Source: Fragilaria crotonensis
Taxonomy: Eukaryota; Bacillariophyta; Fragilariophyceae; Fragilariales; Fragilariaceae
Length of the DNA stretch: 64,000 nt
Assembly: GCA_022925895.1 (NCBI GenBank)
Contig: JAKSYS010000032.1
Span: 1-64,000, forward strand
Direction: 5' to 3'
In this document: one piece after another, positions 54,391 through 64,000 of the stretch
Position numbering within the stretch: position 1 is the first letter of the stretch
Layout of the letters: each line of letters opens with the position of its first letter
Made by a program: the position numbers and the translations under genes
The notes under the pieces: model-generated
The model's input: the letters and a program-made list of their open reading frames with translations, nothing else
Told to the model about the DNA's origin: nothing
The model's database searches: none

Positions 54391-56421
54391 ATGATAAGGT
54401 CCTTCAAACAACTAGAGCGTTTCAGTCGCTGCCTCGCTCGAAAGGCGATACAATCGTCTCCTTCGGCATCGATCAAATCCAACTTTCCTTTGCTTCCCGT
54501 GAACAGATACGATGCTCTCACTGATCAACGTCGTGATTTCTTTTGGTTCAATTCAACCAATCCGATTCTCGAGTTGGCTAAGAAGAATGAATCTCAAATC
54601 GACTTTTCCCATGTCACGCCGAGGCAGTTGTTGAAAGCCTCGTCAGAAATATGCACCGAATACCAGAACTTATTGCCATCTCTTGAGTATGACAAATTCA
54701 AAAATTTGACAGATTTGGTCGATTTTGTGGAATCCAAAATTACAGAGCTGAAAGCGTCGTCGGAATCGATTGAGGGAATCGCCACTCTCATGTTCAATAT
54801 GAATACTCTGGACTCAGGTTGGTCGAAAGCCTACATGAAAGTTTACCGCGAACAGCGTGACGCGTTTCGAAACTCAAAACGAACTGTAGCGACTGCAGCA
54901 CAACGCTACATGGCATCCACAACGGATGGCGCGAATGAACTGAAACAATTGAATCAACTCATTCAGCTCAGCACAGAAAAAGGAGCTAAGCTTTCCGAGC
55001 AGGACATTATGAATGTTCTACACGGTGCGGAGCAAGAGCTAGGAGCCGAGGATATCACGAAGGTGCTGAATGTTGACGAACAAGGGCGAGAAGAACAAGA
55101 CACATGGTCCATTCTGAGGAAAGCCGACCAACAGCTAGGAGATCACGTAGTGGACCAGGACTCATTGAATGTTCTGAACGATGCTGAACAACAGCTTGCT
55201 GATATCTTTTTACATGTAGACGGCAATCGAAAGGCGACGTCAGCTACCAAGGAGACGCTTCAAAACATTTACACCTACATAGCCATCAAGCAGAAACAGG
55301 CGAACTTGCTGGGGTATGATACCCATGTGGACCGTGCCTTTCATGGACGCATGCTACCAAGGGAGAAAGTCGAGGCCTTGCTGGTTGAGGTAAGCGAAAG
55401 GACCCAACAGGCTTTGAGTAAATCTTTGGCGTCTTCAAAACAAGAAGACGACGTGACTCTGTCGGATTACCTCACTCTTGATGGAACTCTCCAAGGTCTC
55501 TATGCTTTGAGTAGAGCCATGTTTGGAATTGTAATTTCAGAAGATAGCACGCCACGAGGATGGCACATGGATGTGCGATTGTTCCATGCGACAAATGACA
55601 ATGGAGAGAAATTGGGGTCTTTCTATTTGGATCCGTACCGGCGACCAGACAAGAAGCGCGGTGCATTCATGGGCCCCCTCACTTCTGACAGTGTGTATCT
55701 CAGTACCGATGTCGAGCCTCCGCTGTGGGATCATTTACCAATAAAGATTGAAATCCGCAATGCCATGAGCATCTTTCATGAGTTTGGTCACGTCTTGCAG
55801 TATCTCCTGGCGGATGCCGATAAACGAAAATGGCTGGGAACTTCTTATTCGACAATGGAGATTGTGGAAGCCGTTCCGCAGTTCATGCAGCACTGGGTAT
55901 TGAACGATTCAGTGCTCCAAACGCTTGCTCATTTGTCGTCGGAAACAAAAATCCCCGAGGAGCTCATTCGACGAGTCCAAGAACAATATCGTCGCGACAA
56001 GATAGAAGGTATTCTTTTCAGTGTCTTTATGGGCCATCTCGAGTTGGAGATGTTCTCGAATCGTAGTGATGGCGAATCGTTGGTTGCATTGCAACGCCGC
56101 CTTGCCGATCGCTTCATTCCGCACCGTGGGCTTCCACAATCAGATCTCTCTCCTATGACGCGTCTAGTCGAAGACAATGCTCGTGGAACAACACTGGCAG
56201 CGTATCGTTATTTGATGACCGAAGTTATTAGCACGGATATCTTTCAGTCATTCAATCAAGGCAACATCCCCAGCGAGGAGGAAATGAGAAGACTTGGTGG
56301 AAAGTTTAAGGATGTCTTGTTGAAACCAGGTTTCTACGTGGATGGTAAAAAGGTGTTGCAAGAGTTTTGCGGACGTGACAGCTTATCCACGGAGGGCTTC
56401 TTTAGGATGTACAAGTTATAA
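54391..56421 (+). CDS. M3-like (thimet oligopeptidase family) metallopeptidase, copy 1
   Basis: 676 residues, single exon. The basic start MIRSFKQLERFSRCLARK suggests mitochondrial or plastid import. NPILELAKKNESQIDFSHVTP opens the M3 helical domain. The zinc site is FHEFGHVLQ, with His463, Glu464 and His467. A downstream Glu in MEIVEAVPQF is the likely third ligand. The late substrate-binding Gly-Tyr motif of classic M3 enzymes is poorly conserved (TLAAYRYLMTEV). An insertion around residues 204-275 holds about four short repeats of the type DIMNVLHGAEQELG, absent as an array in copy 2. Expected role: breakdown of short peptides such as cleaved targeting peptides (inference). It is followed in tandem by a paralogue. 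Confidence 0.82.
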   Translation: MIRSFKQLERFSRCLARKAIQSSPSASIKSNFPLLPVNRYDALTDQRRDFFWFNSTNPILELAKKNESQIDFSHVTPRQLLKASSEICTEYQNLLPSLEYDKFKNLTDLVDFVESKITELKASSESIEGIATLMFNMNTLDSGWSKAYMKVYREQRDAFRNSKRTVATAAQRYMASTTDGANELKQLNQLIQLSTEKGAKLSEQDIMNVLHGAEQELGAEDITKVLNVDEQGREEQDTWSILRKADQQLGDHVVDQDSLNVLNDAEQQLADIFLHVDGNRKATSATKETLQNIYTYIAIKQKQANLLGYDTHVDRAFHGRMLPREKVEALLVEVSERTQQALSKSLASSKQEDDVTLSDYLTLDGTLQGLYALSRAMFGIVISEDSTPRGWHMDVRLFHATNDNGEKLGSFYLDPYRRPDKKRGAFMGPLTSDSVYLSTDVEPPLWDHLPIKIEIRNAMSIFHEFGHVLQYLLADADKRKWLGTSYSTMEIVEAVPQFMQHWVLNDSVLQTLAHLSSETKIPEELIRRVQEQYRRDKIEGILFSVFMGHLELEMFSNRSDGESLVALQRRLADRFIPHRGLPQSDLSPMTRLVEDNARGTTLAAYRYLMTEVISTDIFQSFNQGNIPSEEEMRRLGGKFKDVLLKPGFYVDGKKVLQEFCGRDSLSTEGFFRMYKL

Positions 56422-56834
56422 CGTCTCCACTTCTTTAGTTGCTTTCGCTGTGTGTGATTATTAGTGCCTGGTAAATGCTGCGATTTTAAACAAGAACTGG
56501 AATGCTAAACCCAAACTGAAAAGCTCAACTATATAAACATGCAAGTCGTAGTTCGCCACCTAACTACTCCGAGCTATGATATTGGTATTAGTAAAGGCGT
56601 ACAGGGTGCAACAGGTGTGCTGATTGTCGCGGGTTGTTGGTCGGTTGTTGAGTATCGTACTGTACTGGTCTGGCAGTGGATTATTCTCATACCCTCCGTA
56701 CAATCGTACCTGTGCATGGGACTGTCTTACAGCATCAATGATCAGTACAGTATCAACATGCAGAATGCGGTCCCCTCGATCTTCCATCACACGTATCACA
56801 TAATTCATTCGTCACCTTGCCTGCGCCGAAAAAA
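56422..56834. other. Spacer between the tandem M3-like genes
   Basis: About 410 bp holding the 3' UTR of copy 1 and the promoter of copy 2. Nothing else was recognised. Confidence 0.45.
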
Positions 56835-58802
56835 ATGATGAGATCTTCGAGGCACCTAGGGCGTTGCAGTCGGACCCTCGTTCGAAAGACCCTGCGATCG
56901 CTTCCGTTGGCAACAATTTCAAGCGGCGTCGAGGTAGTCAATGCGCCATTAGTAGCAAAAGGCCAATATAATGCCTGTTTTACACATCGGCGTTACCTCC
57001 GCACTTCCAGTCCGAAAAATCCAATTCTCGAATTAGCTACGAATCGGCAGGCGAGTATTAACTTATCCTCGGTAGTACCTTATCACTTGACTAATGCAGC
57101 CTCGGAAGTGCACGCTGAGTATGACCTGAAATTGTCACAGTTGTTGGAAAAACTCAAGGATGAGCCGTACTTGAGTGAATTATTTGACGCTCTAACAAGT
57201 CTCGAAGGGCCTCCCAGCACGATTCTTAACGTTGCTGATATCATGTCTACCATGTTCATGGATGAACCGCTCTGGAATCAAGCGGTGCGACGAGCATCAT
57301 CTCACCCGCAATCCTATAAAGACCACGCTACCGTCACATCTGCATTGCAAACTTTAGAAGATCGGATTGAAAATGGTACAGACCTGTGGAAACTTGTAAG
57401 GGGTCGCATTCAAACCTACGTAAAACGAGGTGTGCTTGTTACGGATCGACACATGTGGGACTATTTGACGAGTTCCGAGCAATATTTGTCGGCGGTCTTT
57501 ACCACCACGGTCGAGGGGCATCCTGAGGCACTCGGGTCCGAAAGCGAGCAAATCGCAAAGTTAGACTCCTTGATATCCGTGAAACAGAAACAGGCAGAAT
57601 TGTTGGGATACGAATCGTACGTCAAACAAGCATTGTGTGAGCGCATGATTTCCCGTGATTCGATAGAGGCCTTGCTGTTGGAGGTTAGCGAACGCGCTCT
57701 GAAGTCCAAGGCCGCTGCTGAGGCGGCGTCAAAAAGCGAACGTCACTTTCTCCCCCTCCTCAAATCACTTCAGAGTTACTTTCGCTCGGAATCTGTTTTG
57801 AATCCGAGTACTGGAATGTTTGAAGTAAGCTTGGCAAGTTATATTTCTTTAGACGGTGCACTCGGTGGTCTCTTTGCGCTAAGCCAATCGCTTTTTGGGA
57901 TTATCATCTCAGAGGACAAGAATCCACGAGGTTGGCATTCAGATGTTCGATTGTTTCACGTAACGAATGAAAAGGAGGAAAATTTGGGTTCATTTTATTT
58001 GGACCCGTATCGGCGAGAAGGCAAGAAGCAAGTATCATTCACGCGGCCCCTCACATTGGATATTGTTTGCATTAGCGTGAATGTCAAGCGCAGTATGTGG
58101 GAAGATCTGAAAGCGCCCTTGGAAATGCAAGATATTGAAGCTCTTGTTCTCGAGTTTGGCCATGCTCTACGATACCTCATGGCGGATGCCAATAAAAGGG
58201 CAGGGTTAGGTAGGAGCGATTCGAACTTGGACGTGGAGGAAGTTGTCCCACGATTCTTGGAGACCTGGGTGTGCCAGGATTTCTTCCTTCAAAGCATTGC
58301 GATCAACTCGGCAAATCTGAGAATTCCTGATGAGCTGCTTAGTCGAATTCTGGAACAACGTCGTGTCAGAAAACTAGAAGAGTGTCTTCGGCAAGCCTTT
58401 TTGGGACAGCTCGAACTTGATATGTTCGATGACCGCAAAGGAGGCGAATCCTTAGTTGAACTACAACGCCGTTTGGCCGGACGATTCATGCCGCATACAA
58501 TATCTCCAGAGACAGATCTACAACCGATGATTCAATTAGCTGAAGCCAACGGTCTAAGGCCTGTGGCGCAGTATCGGCATCTCCTGTCCGAAGTACTCAG
58601 TGCAAATATCTTTCAGTCTTTGCACGAGGCGAATATTACTACCGAGGAAGAAATGAGGAGTTTCGGTGCGAAGATCATGGATGTGTTGCTGAAACCAGGT
58701 GTCTTGGTGGACGGCAACAGAGCGATGCTGGAGTTGTGCGGACGCAAGATCGACCAGGCCACCGTGTCTGCCGAAGCGTACTATAATATGTACAAGCTAT
58801 AA
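56835..58802 (+). CDS. M3-like metallopeptidase paralogue, probable pseudoenzyme
   Basis: 655 residues from ATG 56835, in the same orientation as copy 1 and ending with the same YNMYKL-type tail. The basic N-terminus (MMRSSRHLGRCSRTLVRKTLR) again suggests organelle import. It aligns through NPILELATNRQASINLSSVVP, KQKQAELLGYESYV and GWHSDVRLFHVTNEKEENLG. At the zinc site the sequence is LVLEFGHALR: codon 439 is CTC (Leu) where copy 1 has His463, while Glu440 and His443 remain. One of the two His ligands of HExxH is therefore lost and peptidase activity is unlikely. The frame is intact over the full length, so the protein has probably been kept for another role. Confidence 0.82.
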   Translation: MMRSSRHLGRCSRTLVRKTLRSLPLATISSGVEVVNAPLVAKGQYNACFTHRRYLRTSSPKNPILELATNRQASINLSSVVPYHLTNAASEVHAEYDLKLSQLLEKLKDEPYLSELFDALTSLEGPPSTILNVADIMSTMFMDEPLWNQAVRRASSHPQSYKDHATVTSALQTLEDRIENGTDLWKLVRGRIQTYVKRGVLVTDRHMWDYLTSSEQYLSAVFTTTVEGHPEALGSESEQIAKLDSLISVKQKQAELLGYESYVKQALCERMISRDSIEALLLEVSERALKSKAAAEAASKSERHFLPLLKSLQSYFRSESVLNPSTGMFEVSLASYISLDGALGGLFALSQSLFGIIISEDKNPRGWHSDVRLFHVTNEKEENLGSFYLDPYRREGKKQVSFTRPLTLDIVCISVNVKRSMWEDLKAPLEMQDIEALVLEFGHALRYLMADANKRAGLGRSDSNLDVEEVVPRFLETWVCQDFFLQSIAINSANLRIPDELLSRILEQRRVRKLEECLRQAFLGQLELDMFDDRKGGESLVELQRRLAGRFMPHTISPETDLQPMIQLAEANGLRPVAQYRHLLSEVLSANIFQSLHEANITTEEEMRSFGAKIMDVLLKPGVLVDGNRAMLELCGRKIDQATVSAEAYYNMYKL

Positions 58803-58814
58803 TGGATACTTTGT

Positions 58815-60784
58815 CTAAACTTCCACTTCACAGGGTGGCATGCCACTCAAAACAGCCAAGTGGTACAAACCGCCGCAAAATCGCTCCGAAACATCCGTCT
58901 TCGCAGATCGCCGCTTAGTTGCGCACTCGTGGGAGCTGACTATCGATGCCTCAGGTACATCAGAGATCACTTTGGACGGCATGCTGAAGGAGCAATCCGA
59001 AACAACAGATGGCTCGGAGAACGACCACCCTGTAGCAGAGTTATCGTCAGAAGGGAGCATCCTACCCTTTCGCAGCTTCAGCTCGGCCCCAATGGGAATC
59101 GTGAGTCCGTCTTTTGCGAGTTTCGCGGCCATCTGATTCATCTCCTTCACGATATCATCATACGTGAATTGGACTCTGGACTCGTTCAAAGGGTCACGGC
59201 TGCCATTGTGCTGGCCCATGATTGGTTCGCAAGGGTCTGATGACATGGCACTGGTGGAGGCTGAAGTCACTTGACTGCCGCGCCGAACATCACCTTCCGT
59301 GTTTATTCTGTTCTGCGTCGGATGCATATCGTTGTCTCGGTCAGTCTGAGCATACATGGGCATCATTTTCGGTGGTGGTTTACTCTTCTTCGACGATGTG
59401 CGTCGAGATTGCCGCCTGGTGCTTCGTTCCTTGCTTGGGGTCGAAACTCTCGACCGCCGTGGATCGGGTTTGGAAGGCAGTTCCAGCAGCTGACCTTGCG
59501 ATTGGTCCGGAGTTACCAGTAAGCTTTCATCATCATCTGATGCAGCTGGAGACTCCAGAAGGCTTACCTCCGAGTCTGATTCCAAGGATGGCAAGAGTTT
59601 GATTGTGTCACGGGTTAGTGCATGGTGTGCATGATTCGCTTTCGCAAACGTCATCTTCTTGGCATCGTCCTTGACAGTGCTGGTGTCAAGTACGTAATGA
59701 GAAGCGATTGAGCTATTCGAGCTCTTCTTCGTTCTTCTATGAGTTTGCAGTGTAGGTTGGGTGAGTGAATTGTGTTTCGAGGGTGTTGGCAAACTCGAAT
59801 AAGAAGCAGCTTTGTCTCGGATGCTGGCGTCGATGACTTTGTTGCTACGGGAGCAGACCCCTCTGATGAGTCATCTTGTCGAGGCCGGCGACGAGGGCGT
59901 TGAGGAGAATACGACCTCGTTTGTTCTAAACGATGATTAAACTCGCTTACTTCTTTCATTTCCAAGATGGTGTCTAACATGCTTTGCAACTTGGCCCTCC
60001 TCGATCGCAACAGGTTGATGTCTATCGGGAGGGGTGCGGTAGATCCACTAGTAGAGGCACTTGAATTGTCTTGCCTTCTTCTATCCGATATTTTGGTTCG
60101 TCGCTTCTTCTTCTCGGCACGGTTGTGCTTAATACTTTCCTCATGGTACAAGTTTCTCGCGCTTGATTGTGTTCGAAAGGTCCACGAAGTGGTCGTCGTA
60201 GTCTTTTTCGACGCTTCGGAGAGGACACTGCTAGTGCTGCTTGTCTTCTGAATAGCCATGAGGACCTTAGGGACAACTTCATTGCAAACCGCTGCAACAG
60301 CCTGTCTGACTTCTTCTCGCGTTGAGACAGAGTTGAGATCCGATTCTTCAGTATCAATGATGAACTCAATACTGCTCTCTCGTCTGGATTCGCGTGACGT
60401 CTCGGAATAGCAAATGCTGTCATCGTCGTCAGCGATGGAGGATAACCAACTTCGCGTCGACGCCGCCGTTGGGGCTGTGGAGAGTCCAATCGATCGGTCT
60501 CGTTTCTTTCCCGGCGAGTCGGTTGATTTGCAAGCTTCCAAAACTGCGGTGAGCGATGCTCTTTTCTGCTTCATGTCGCCAAGGATCTCTTGCGCCCTCG
60601 TGGATCCAGTGGAAGAGCAGGAGGGTACGACGCCTTTTGCTTTAGGTACCGTCGGTGGCTTGTTGAGTGCATTCCGTTGCAGTGAAGGGTTGCTTGAAAC
60701 TAACAATTCCCGTTTCTGTCGCAGGTCCTTGAGGATATCTTGGGCCCTCGTTGTCGGCGGAGGAGCGGCTATCATGGTGGCCAT
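58815..60784 (-). CDS. Disordered protein with duplicated TRAQxILxDxxQKR motif (one apparent frameshift)
   Basis: From ATG 60784 the frame reads two similar helices, TRAQDILKDLRQKRELL and TRAQEILGDMKQKRASL. Ser-rich disordered sequence and a predicted coiled-coil follow (LLRSRRAKLQSMLDTILEMK). Near 59858-59861 (a run of four C on the plus strand) the protein-like sequence moves to another frame, reading CSRSNKVIDASIRDKAASYS and on to the stop at 58815. One missing G on the coding strand explains this. The C-terminal part holds FTYDDIVKEMNQMAAKLAKD, a conserved-looking helix. The 3' end comes within 13 bp of the convergent M3-like gene. Family unknown. Confidence 0.6.
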
Positions 60785-61220
60785 TGGTCAACTATGATTG
60801 AATGGGAGGTGCAGCAGCTCGCTCAAGCTAAGGCCTGCAACGAAACGAGGAGAAGATAGACCCAACTGTTTCAAGCACATGTATAATGCGCTACACTCTC
60901 TGATGGGTTGCCGGATCTCGCATTTCCCAGGACTGCACGAATGCACCTCCTCGCCAGACAGGGGTCAGGTGACGTCGGTGCGCAGTAGAAATTCAACACT
61001 TCCTCTATATGGGATATCTCAAGAGTCGTGCATAAAAATGAGGATTATAATTAGGTATGCAAGATACGTGTACGTATATGTAATTTTTCGGCCTCGCAAT
61101 GGTGACACGGTGGGCAAAGTGTAAAAAACGCAAGATTCAATCGGACAGTACTACTATCTACTACTACTACTACTTCCTACACTCATCACAGGAACGAAGG
61201 CCGATGAGTCCCCTCCAAAG
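60785..61220. other. Divergent intergenic region with CTA microsatellite
   Basis: About 435 bp between divergent genes, with (CTA)n at about 61150-61172. It is presumed to contain both promoters. No gene was recognised. Confidence 0.45.
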
Positions 61221-61904
61221 ATGAGGTTCCCCTACACTGCTTTCCAGGTGCTAACTTCTCTAAATCTTCTCACTGCATACCCCATAAGTCCTCCCAGACT
61301 CGTCTTCTTGGATCGTGACGGAGTCATAAATCATGACGTTGGTCCTCCTGGAGTCTTGTCCATTTCTCAGTTTGACCTCATCGATCATGCAGCCACGGCC
61401 ATTGGCGCCCTGAAGCGACTTGGATGCACCGTCGTGATGGTGACAAATCAATCGTGTGTGGGAAAAGGGATCATTTCGAGGCGGCAGCTCGATGACATTC
61501 ATGACCACATGATCCATCAATTGCACAAGGGCGATCCCGACGCTGTTTTGGATAAGCTGTTCGTTTGCACTTGTACGCCGGAGGATGACGCTCGTTGCAA
61601 ACCCAATCCTGGCATGATTTTTGAGGCTCTACAGGAGTTTCAAATAGATCCTGCTGACTGTGTTCTGGTTGGAGATACGGTCACCGACTTGCAGGCTGCA
61701 GAGTCGCTGCCGATGCGCATCCTTGTTGCTACAGGCTACGGCACGAGAATAATGGGGCGAGACGCCGGCGAAGAGCCTGAATGCATAACGACATGCCCTT
61801 CTTTACCAGAGTCTATTCTGCCCTTCTATTTCGCGCGGAATCTTGGTGCCGCTGTTGATTTCATCCGGAGACGCTCGCGCCCGGACAAGGCGTCCGACAA
61901 TTAA
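61221..61904 (+). CDS. HAD phosphatase, GmhB / histidinol-phosphatase type
   Basis: 227 residues, single exon. HAD motif I is FLDRDGVIN (nucleophile Asp31, acid/base Asp33). Motif II is in MVTNQS, motif III Lys127 in CKPNPGM, and motif IV VGDTVTD (Asp152, Asp156). This order and the CTCTPEDDARC Cys cluster just before motif III match the GmhB family (D-glycero-D-manno-heptose 1,7-bisphosphate 7-phosphatase), where Cys/His bind zinc. The N-terminal ~28 residues are hydrophobic (AFQVLTSLNLLTAYPIS), suggesting a signal peptide. The substrate is uncertain; a sugar bisphosphate or histidinol phosphate is most likely from the family. Confidence 0.85.
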   Translation: MRFPYTAFQVLTSLNLLTAYPISPPRLVFLDRDGVINHDVGPPGVLSISQFDLIDHAATAIGALKRLGCTVVMVTNQSCVGKGIISRRQLDDIHDHMIHQLHKGDPDAVLDKLFVCTCTPEDDARCKPNPGMIFEALQEFQIDPADCVLVGDTVTDLQAAESLPMRILVATGYGTRIMGRDAGEEPECITTCPSLPESILPFYFARNLGAAVDFIRRRSRPDKASDN

Positions 61905-61965
61905 TACTGGAGTTTTCCAAATAAGGTTCACGGAGTAGTCACAAAACGAAACTTGTCCCTATGGC

Positions 61966-63582
61966 TTATTCCGCTTTCGCCGCTGCCACAATTTTGAGCG
62001 TATGCATGCAGTTGTACCACTTTCCCTCAGTTTTGTCGTACAGCTTCAAATTTGGCACATCGAGGGTGCCTTCACGCAAGGGAACGAAGCGCAGTTCGGC
62101 ATCGACTGAGTGCTGTGCTTTGACTTCGCCCAGAAGCAATGCCGCATCGACGGCCAGCAATTCATGATCTCGGTTATGACGAATAGTTCCATCGTCATCG
62201 CTGCTGAGACCCCAAACTCCAAAGGTGTAGCCATTAACTTCCGAAACAATAGCAGTGTTGACAGACCCATGTTTAGGAGTCGCGACGGAGGCATTTGACT
62301 TCTCGTCATCCTTGGCCATGAGCAACATTAAATCGCGAGTTTCTGTGGACAAATTCAGGACGCGAAGGGCCACAACCAGGGGCGCGCCGACGTAACAGGC
62401 GCTGGACTGTTGCAAGCTCAAATCAATGCGAAACGCATCCGCAGGTTCGACCGCCACTCGACCAGTTGTCCATTGTGCATCCGCCGATTCGACCACCGAA
62501 CTGCCAGAATCTACGACGGCAGTGACAGAAATTGGACTGAAGAAAGTGCGACTCCTCAAGTCTTCGCCGGCGTCGATAGTGAGGACGGTTGAATATGCCT
62601 CGTGCCGTTTGATTGTGAGCGGCAAATTGGGCTCCGTGCCTCCACCAAAACCCCATTTGACATACTTGCTCATATCGATCACCACATTTTGACCTCCGGG
62701 CATGGATTGATCCATCTTTTCGTTAGCGTTCTTGAAGCGAGAGTGCCCTGGATGGAACGCGATATTGGAAATGGTGACTGATTCGTCGTGGGTATTTGAA
62801 TGCATCATGGTCAACGACACCAAGGTCTTGCCGGAACTGGACCCAGCGACAGACTTAACAGAGATATGCAATGCTCGCGTCAACGACAGTTGCAGTGAAA
62901 ATGGCGCTAGTTGAGTTTGATGCGCCAAAGATTGTTTGGTCAGAGGAACGACACCTCCACATAGCTGCATCGCCTCGAGACCAGACGGGATATCACACGA
63001 AGGGTTAGGGACGACTCGAGTGGGACGTTGCGTGACCAAGACAGCTGTCACTTCGAGCTGCGTGGTTGCATCGTGATCACTTTCATCCGAAGGCATAAGC
63101 TCGCTTTCAATTGCTGAAATTATGGACCTGTGAAAGGCAGCTTTTGTGGCTTGAACATTGGCCACCGTATGGGCCGCTCGGACTACCAATTCTGCTTCCA
63201 AGACAATCGAATGTCCCTTCGGAACACAAGAAATAATTCGAATATCTTCTACTGTCACCACCTTATCTGTATGAGTAGCCGGAGCGTGACTTGTGACTTG
63301 AAGCCTCAGTGCTCCAGAAACATCGTCATCATCGTCACCGTCGTCGCCTTGACCCATCGGTAAACAACCAGACTCTATTAAATAGTCAACGTCTTCCTTG
63401 GTGGGACAAACGATTTGGAACGGCAGAATGAACTTCGAGCGACCTGAAGAATCCATGAGAAAGGAATTCGTAGCAAAACCTTCACCGCCTGACACAATGC
63501 GAGATGATTCCGAACGATCGGTGGTAATGGGGACACATGTACACGTTGCAAAGCGTTTCGATAGTTCGCTGTCGACCCTCAT
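61966..63582 (-). CDS. Beta-rich protein, possible TRAPP Trs65/TRAPPC13-type subunit
   Basis: 538 residues from ATG 63582. A CTATTCCAG acceptor-like site lies just upstream, so earlier exons may exist. The sequence alternates short beta-strand-like segments typical of stacked Ig-like domains (for example [34 protein letters not shown]). It ends with [32 protein letters not shown], then [10 protein letters not shown]. That closing pattern recalls the last Ig-like domain of TRAPP II subunits (Trs65/TRAPPC13 type), which act in Golgi traffic. The likeness is weak by eye and the name is tentative. The frame is intact. Confidence 0.55.
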   Translation of the reverse strand: MRVDSELSKRFATCTCVPITTDRSESSRIVSGGEGFATNSFLMDSSGRSKFILPFQIVCPTKEDVDYLIESGCLPMGQGDDGDDDDDVSGALRLQVTSHAPATHTDKVVTVEDIRIISCVPKGHSIVLEAELVVRAAHTVANVQATKAAFHRSIISAIESELMPSDESDHDATTQLEVTAVLVTQRPTRVVPNPSCDIPSGLEAMQLCGGVVPLTKQSLAHQTQLAPFSLQLSLTRALHISVKSVAGSSSGKTLVSLTMMHSNTHDESVTISNIAFHPGHSRFKNANEKMDQSMPGGQNVVIDMSKYVKWGFGGGTEPNLPLTIKRHEAYSTVLTIDAGEDLRSRTFFSPISVTAVVDSGSSVVESADAQWTTGRVAVEPADAFRIDLSLQQSSACYVGAPLVVALRVLNLSTETRDLMLLMAKDDEKSNASVATPKHGSVNTAIVSEVNGYTFGVWGLSSDDDGTIRHNRDHELLAVDAALLLGEVKAQHSVDAELRFVPLREGTLDVPNLKLYDKTEGKWYNCMHTLKIVAAAKAE

Positions 63583-64000
63583 TTTTATTGCTGGAATAGA
63601 GACTAATCAATGCAAAACAAGCGAACGGATATGGCCGCGACTTGGTGAATGCGTTGCGTAGCACCGTGAATGGATTCCACCGACAGACAAGGAAGGACTC
63701 GCCAGTGTTCAGCTGCGATGTTTTTCCCGTATCCCTGCTTGTCTCATGGCTCAGACTCATGGCTCATGGGTTTCCTGCGGGCACAGGCGTGTCGGTATAT
63801 ATTTGTACCTTGGAGATTGGAATAGGACACTATGATAGTAGTTGTAGCTATTAGCTGCAATCTCCCGTACGCCCGATGCAAGACCACGAAAAACGCAAAC
63901 ATGAGCTACGGTCGCCACTCGCTAGAGCTCGCAATACGCAAGACACGCCGACTCGCTACAAGTCTACTGTAGTACTCGTACTCGCTACTCACTCCCACTG
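63583..64000. other. Window edge, no gene assigned
   Basis: About 420 bp. It may include an upstream exon of the minus-strand gene: a minus-strand open stretch near 63600-63700 reads LVCRWNPFTVLRNAF. GTAC/CTCGCTAC words fill the last 100 bp. Confidence 0.35.

Noticed and set aside
1-64000. tRNA, rRNA or CRISPR-like arrays
   Set aside because: No tRNA T-loop with a matching cloverleaf, no rRNA-like stretch, and no regularly spaced identical repeats were found by eye.

Overview
The window looks like nuclear DNA of a pennate diatom or a close stramenopile. Genes are compact, with GT-AG introns of roughly 70-125 bp. The protein at 7266-9588 starts with a signal peptide followed by an ASAFAP-like Ala-Phe cleavage context, as in diatom plastid preproteins. 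The mobile elements (Crypton-type tyrosine-recombinase transposons and a Ty1/copia element of CoDi type) also fit a diatom. This assignment is inference from gene style and family knowledge, not a database result.

Layout. 1-6765: two head-to-tail copies of a ~3.38 kb Crypton-like DNA transposon. 7266-12795: a three-exon plastid-targeted Pro-rich protein, a convergent acidic zinc-knuckle-like protein, and a class I methyltransferase. 12796-16275 and 18687-22505: gene-poor, with nothing recognisable. Between them lie a frame-disrupted MORN-repeat gene and a disordered protein. 22506-29882: housekeeping genes, namely an AFG2/SPATA5-like AAA+ ATPase, RNA polymerase subunit RPB12, an organellar-looking NFACT-R protein and an ER-type J-domain protein. 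30643-38089: a secreted GH26 mannanase-like enzyme with fascin-like repeats (one in-frame TGA), a membrane/coiled-coil protein, a phospho-motif repeat protein whose 3' end has been tandemly duplicated, and a Regnase-like NYN ribonuclease.

38513-50013 is a transposon-rich block: a 1.2 kb TIR element with a TTA target duplication (PIF/Harbinger type), a second and divergent Crypton-like gene on the minus strand, and a copia element with near-identical 503 bp LTRs. 50280-63582 returns to host genes: a LON-domain protein, a four-TM protein, a tandem pair of M3-like peptidases (the second has lost a zinc ligand), a disordered protein, a HAD phosphatase of GmhB type, and a possible TRAPP-type protein. 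A 321 bp hAT-type MITE with an 8 bp target duplication sits at 53604-53924.

A theme across the window is single-base indels. The two Crypton copies differ almost only by 1-nt indels, and several otherwise well-conserved host genes change frame once, some at short homopolymers. This looks more like residual long-read consensus error than wholesale pseudogenisation, but raw reads are needed to decide.
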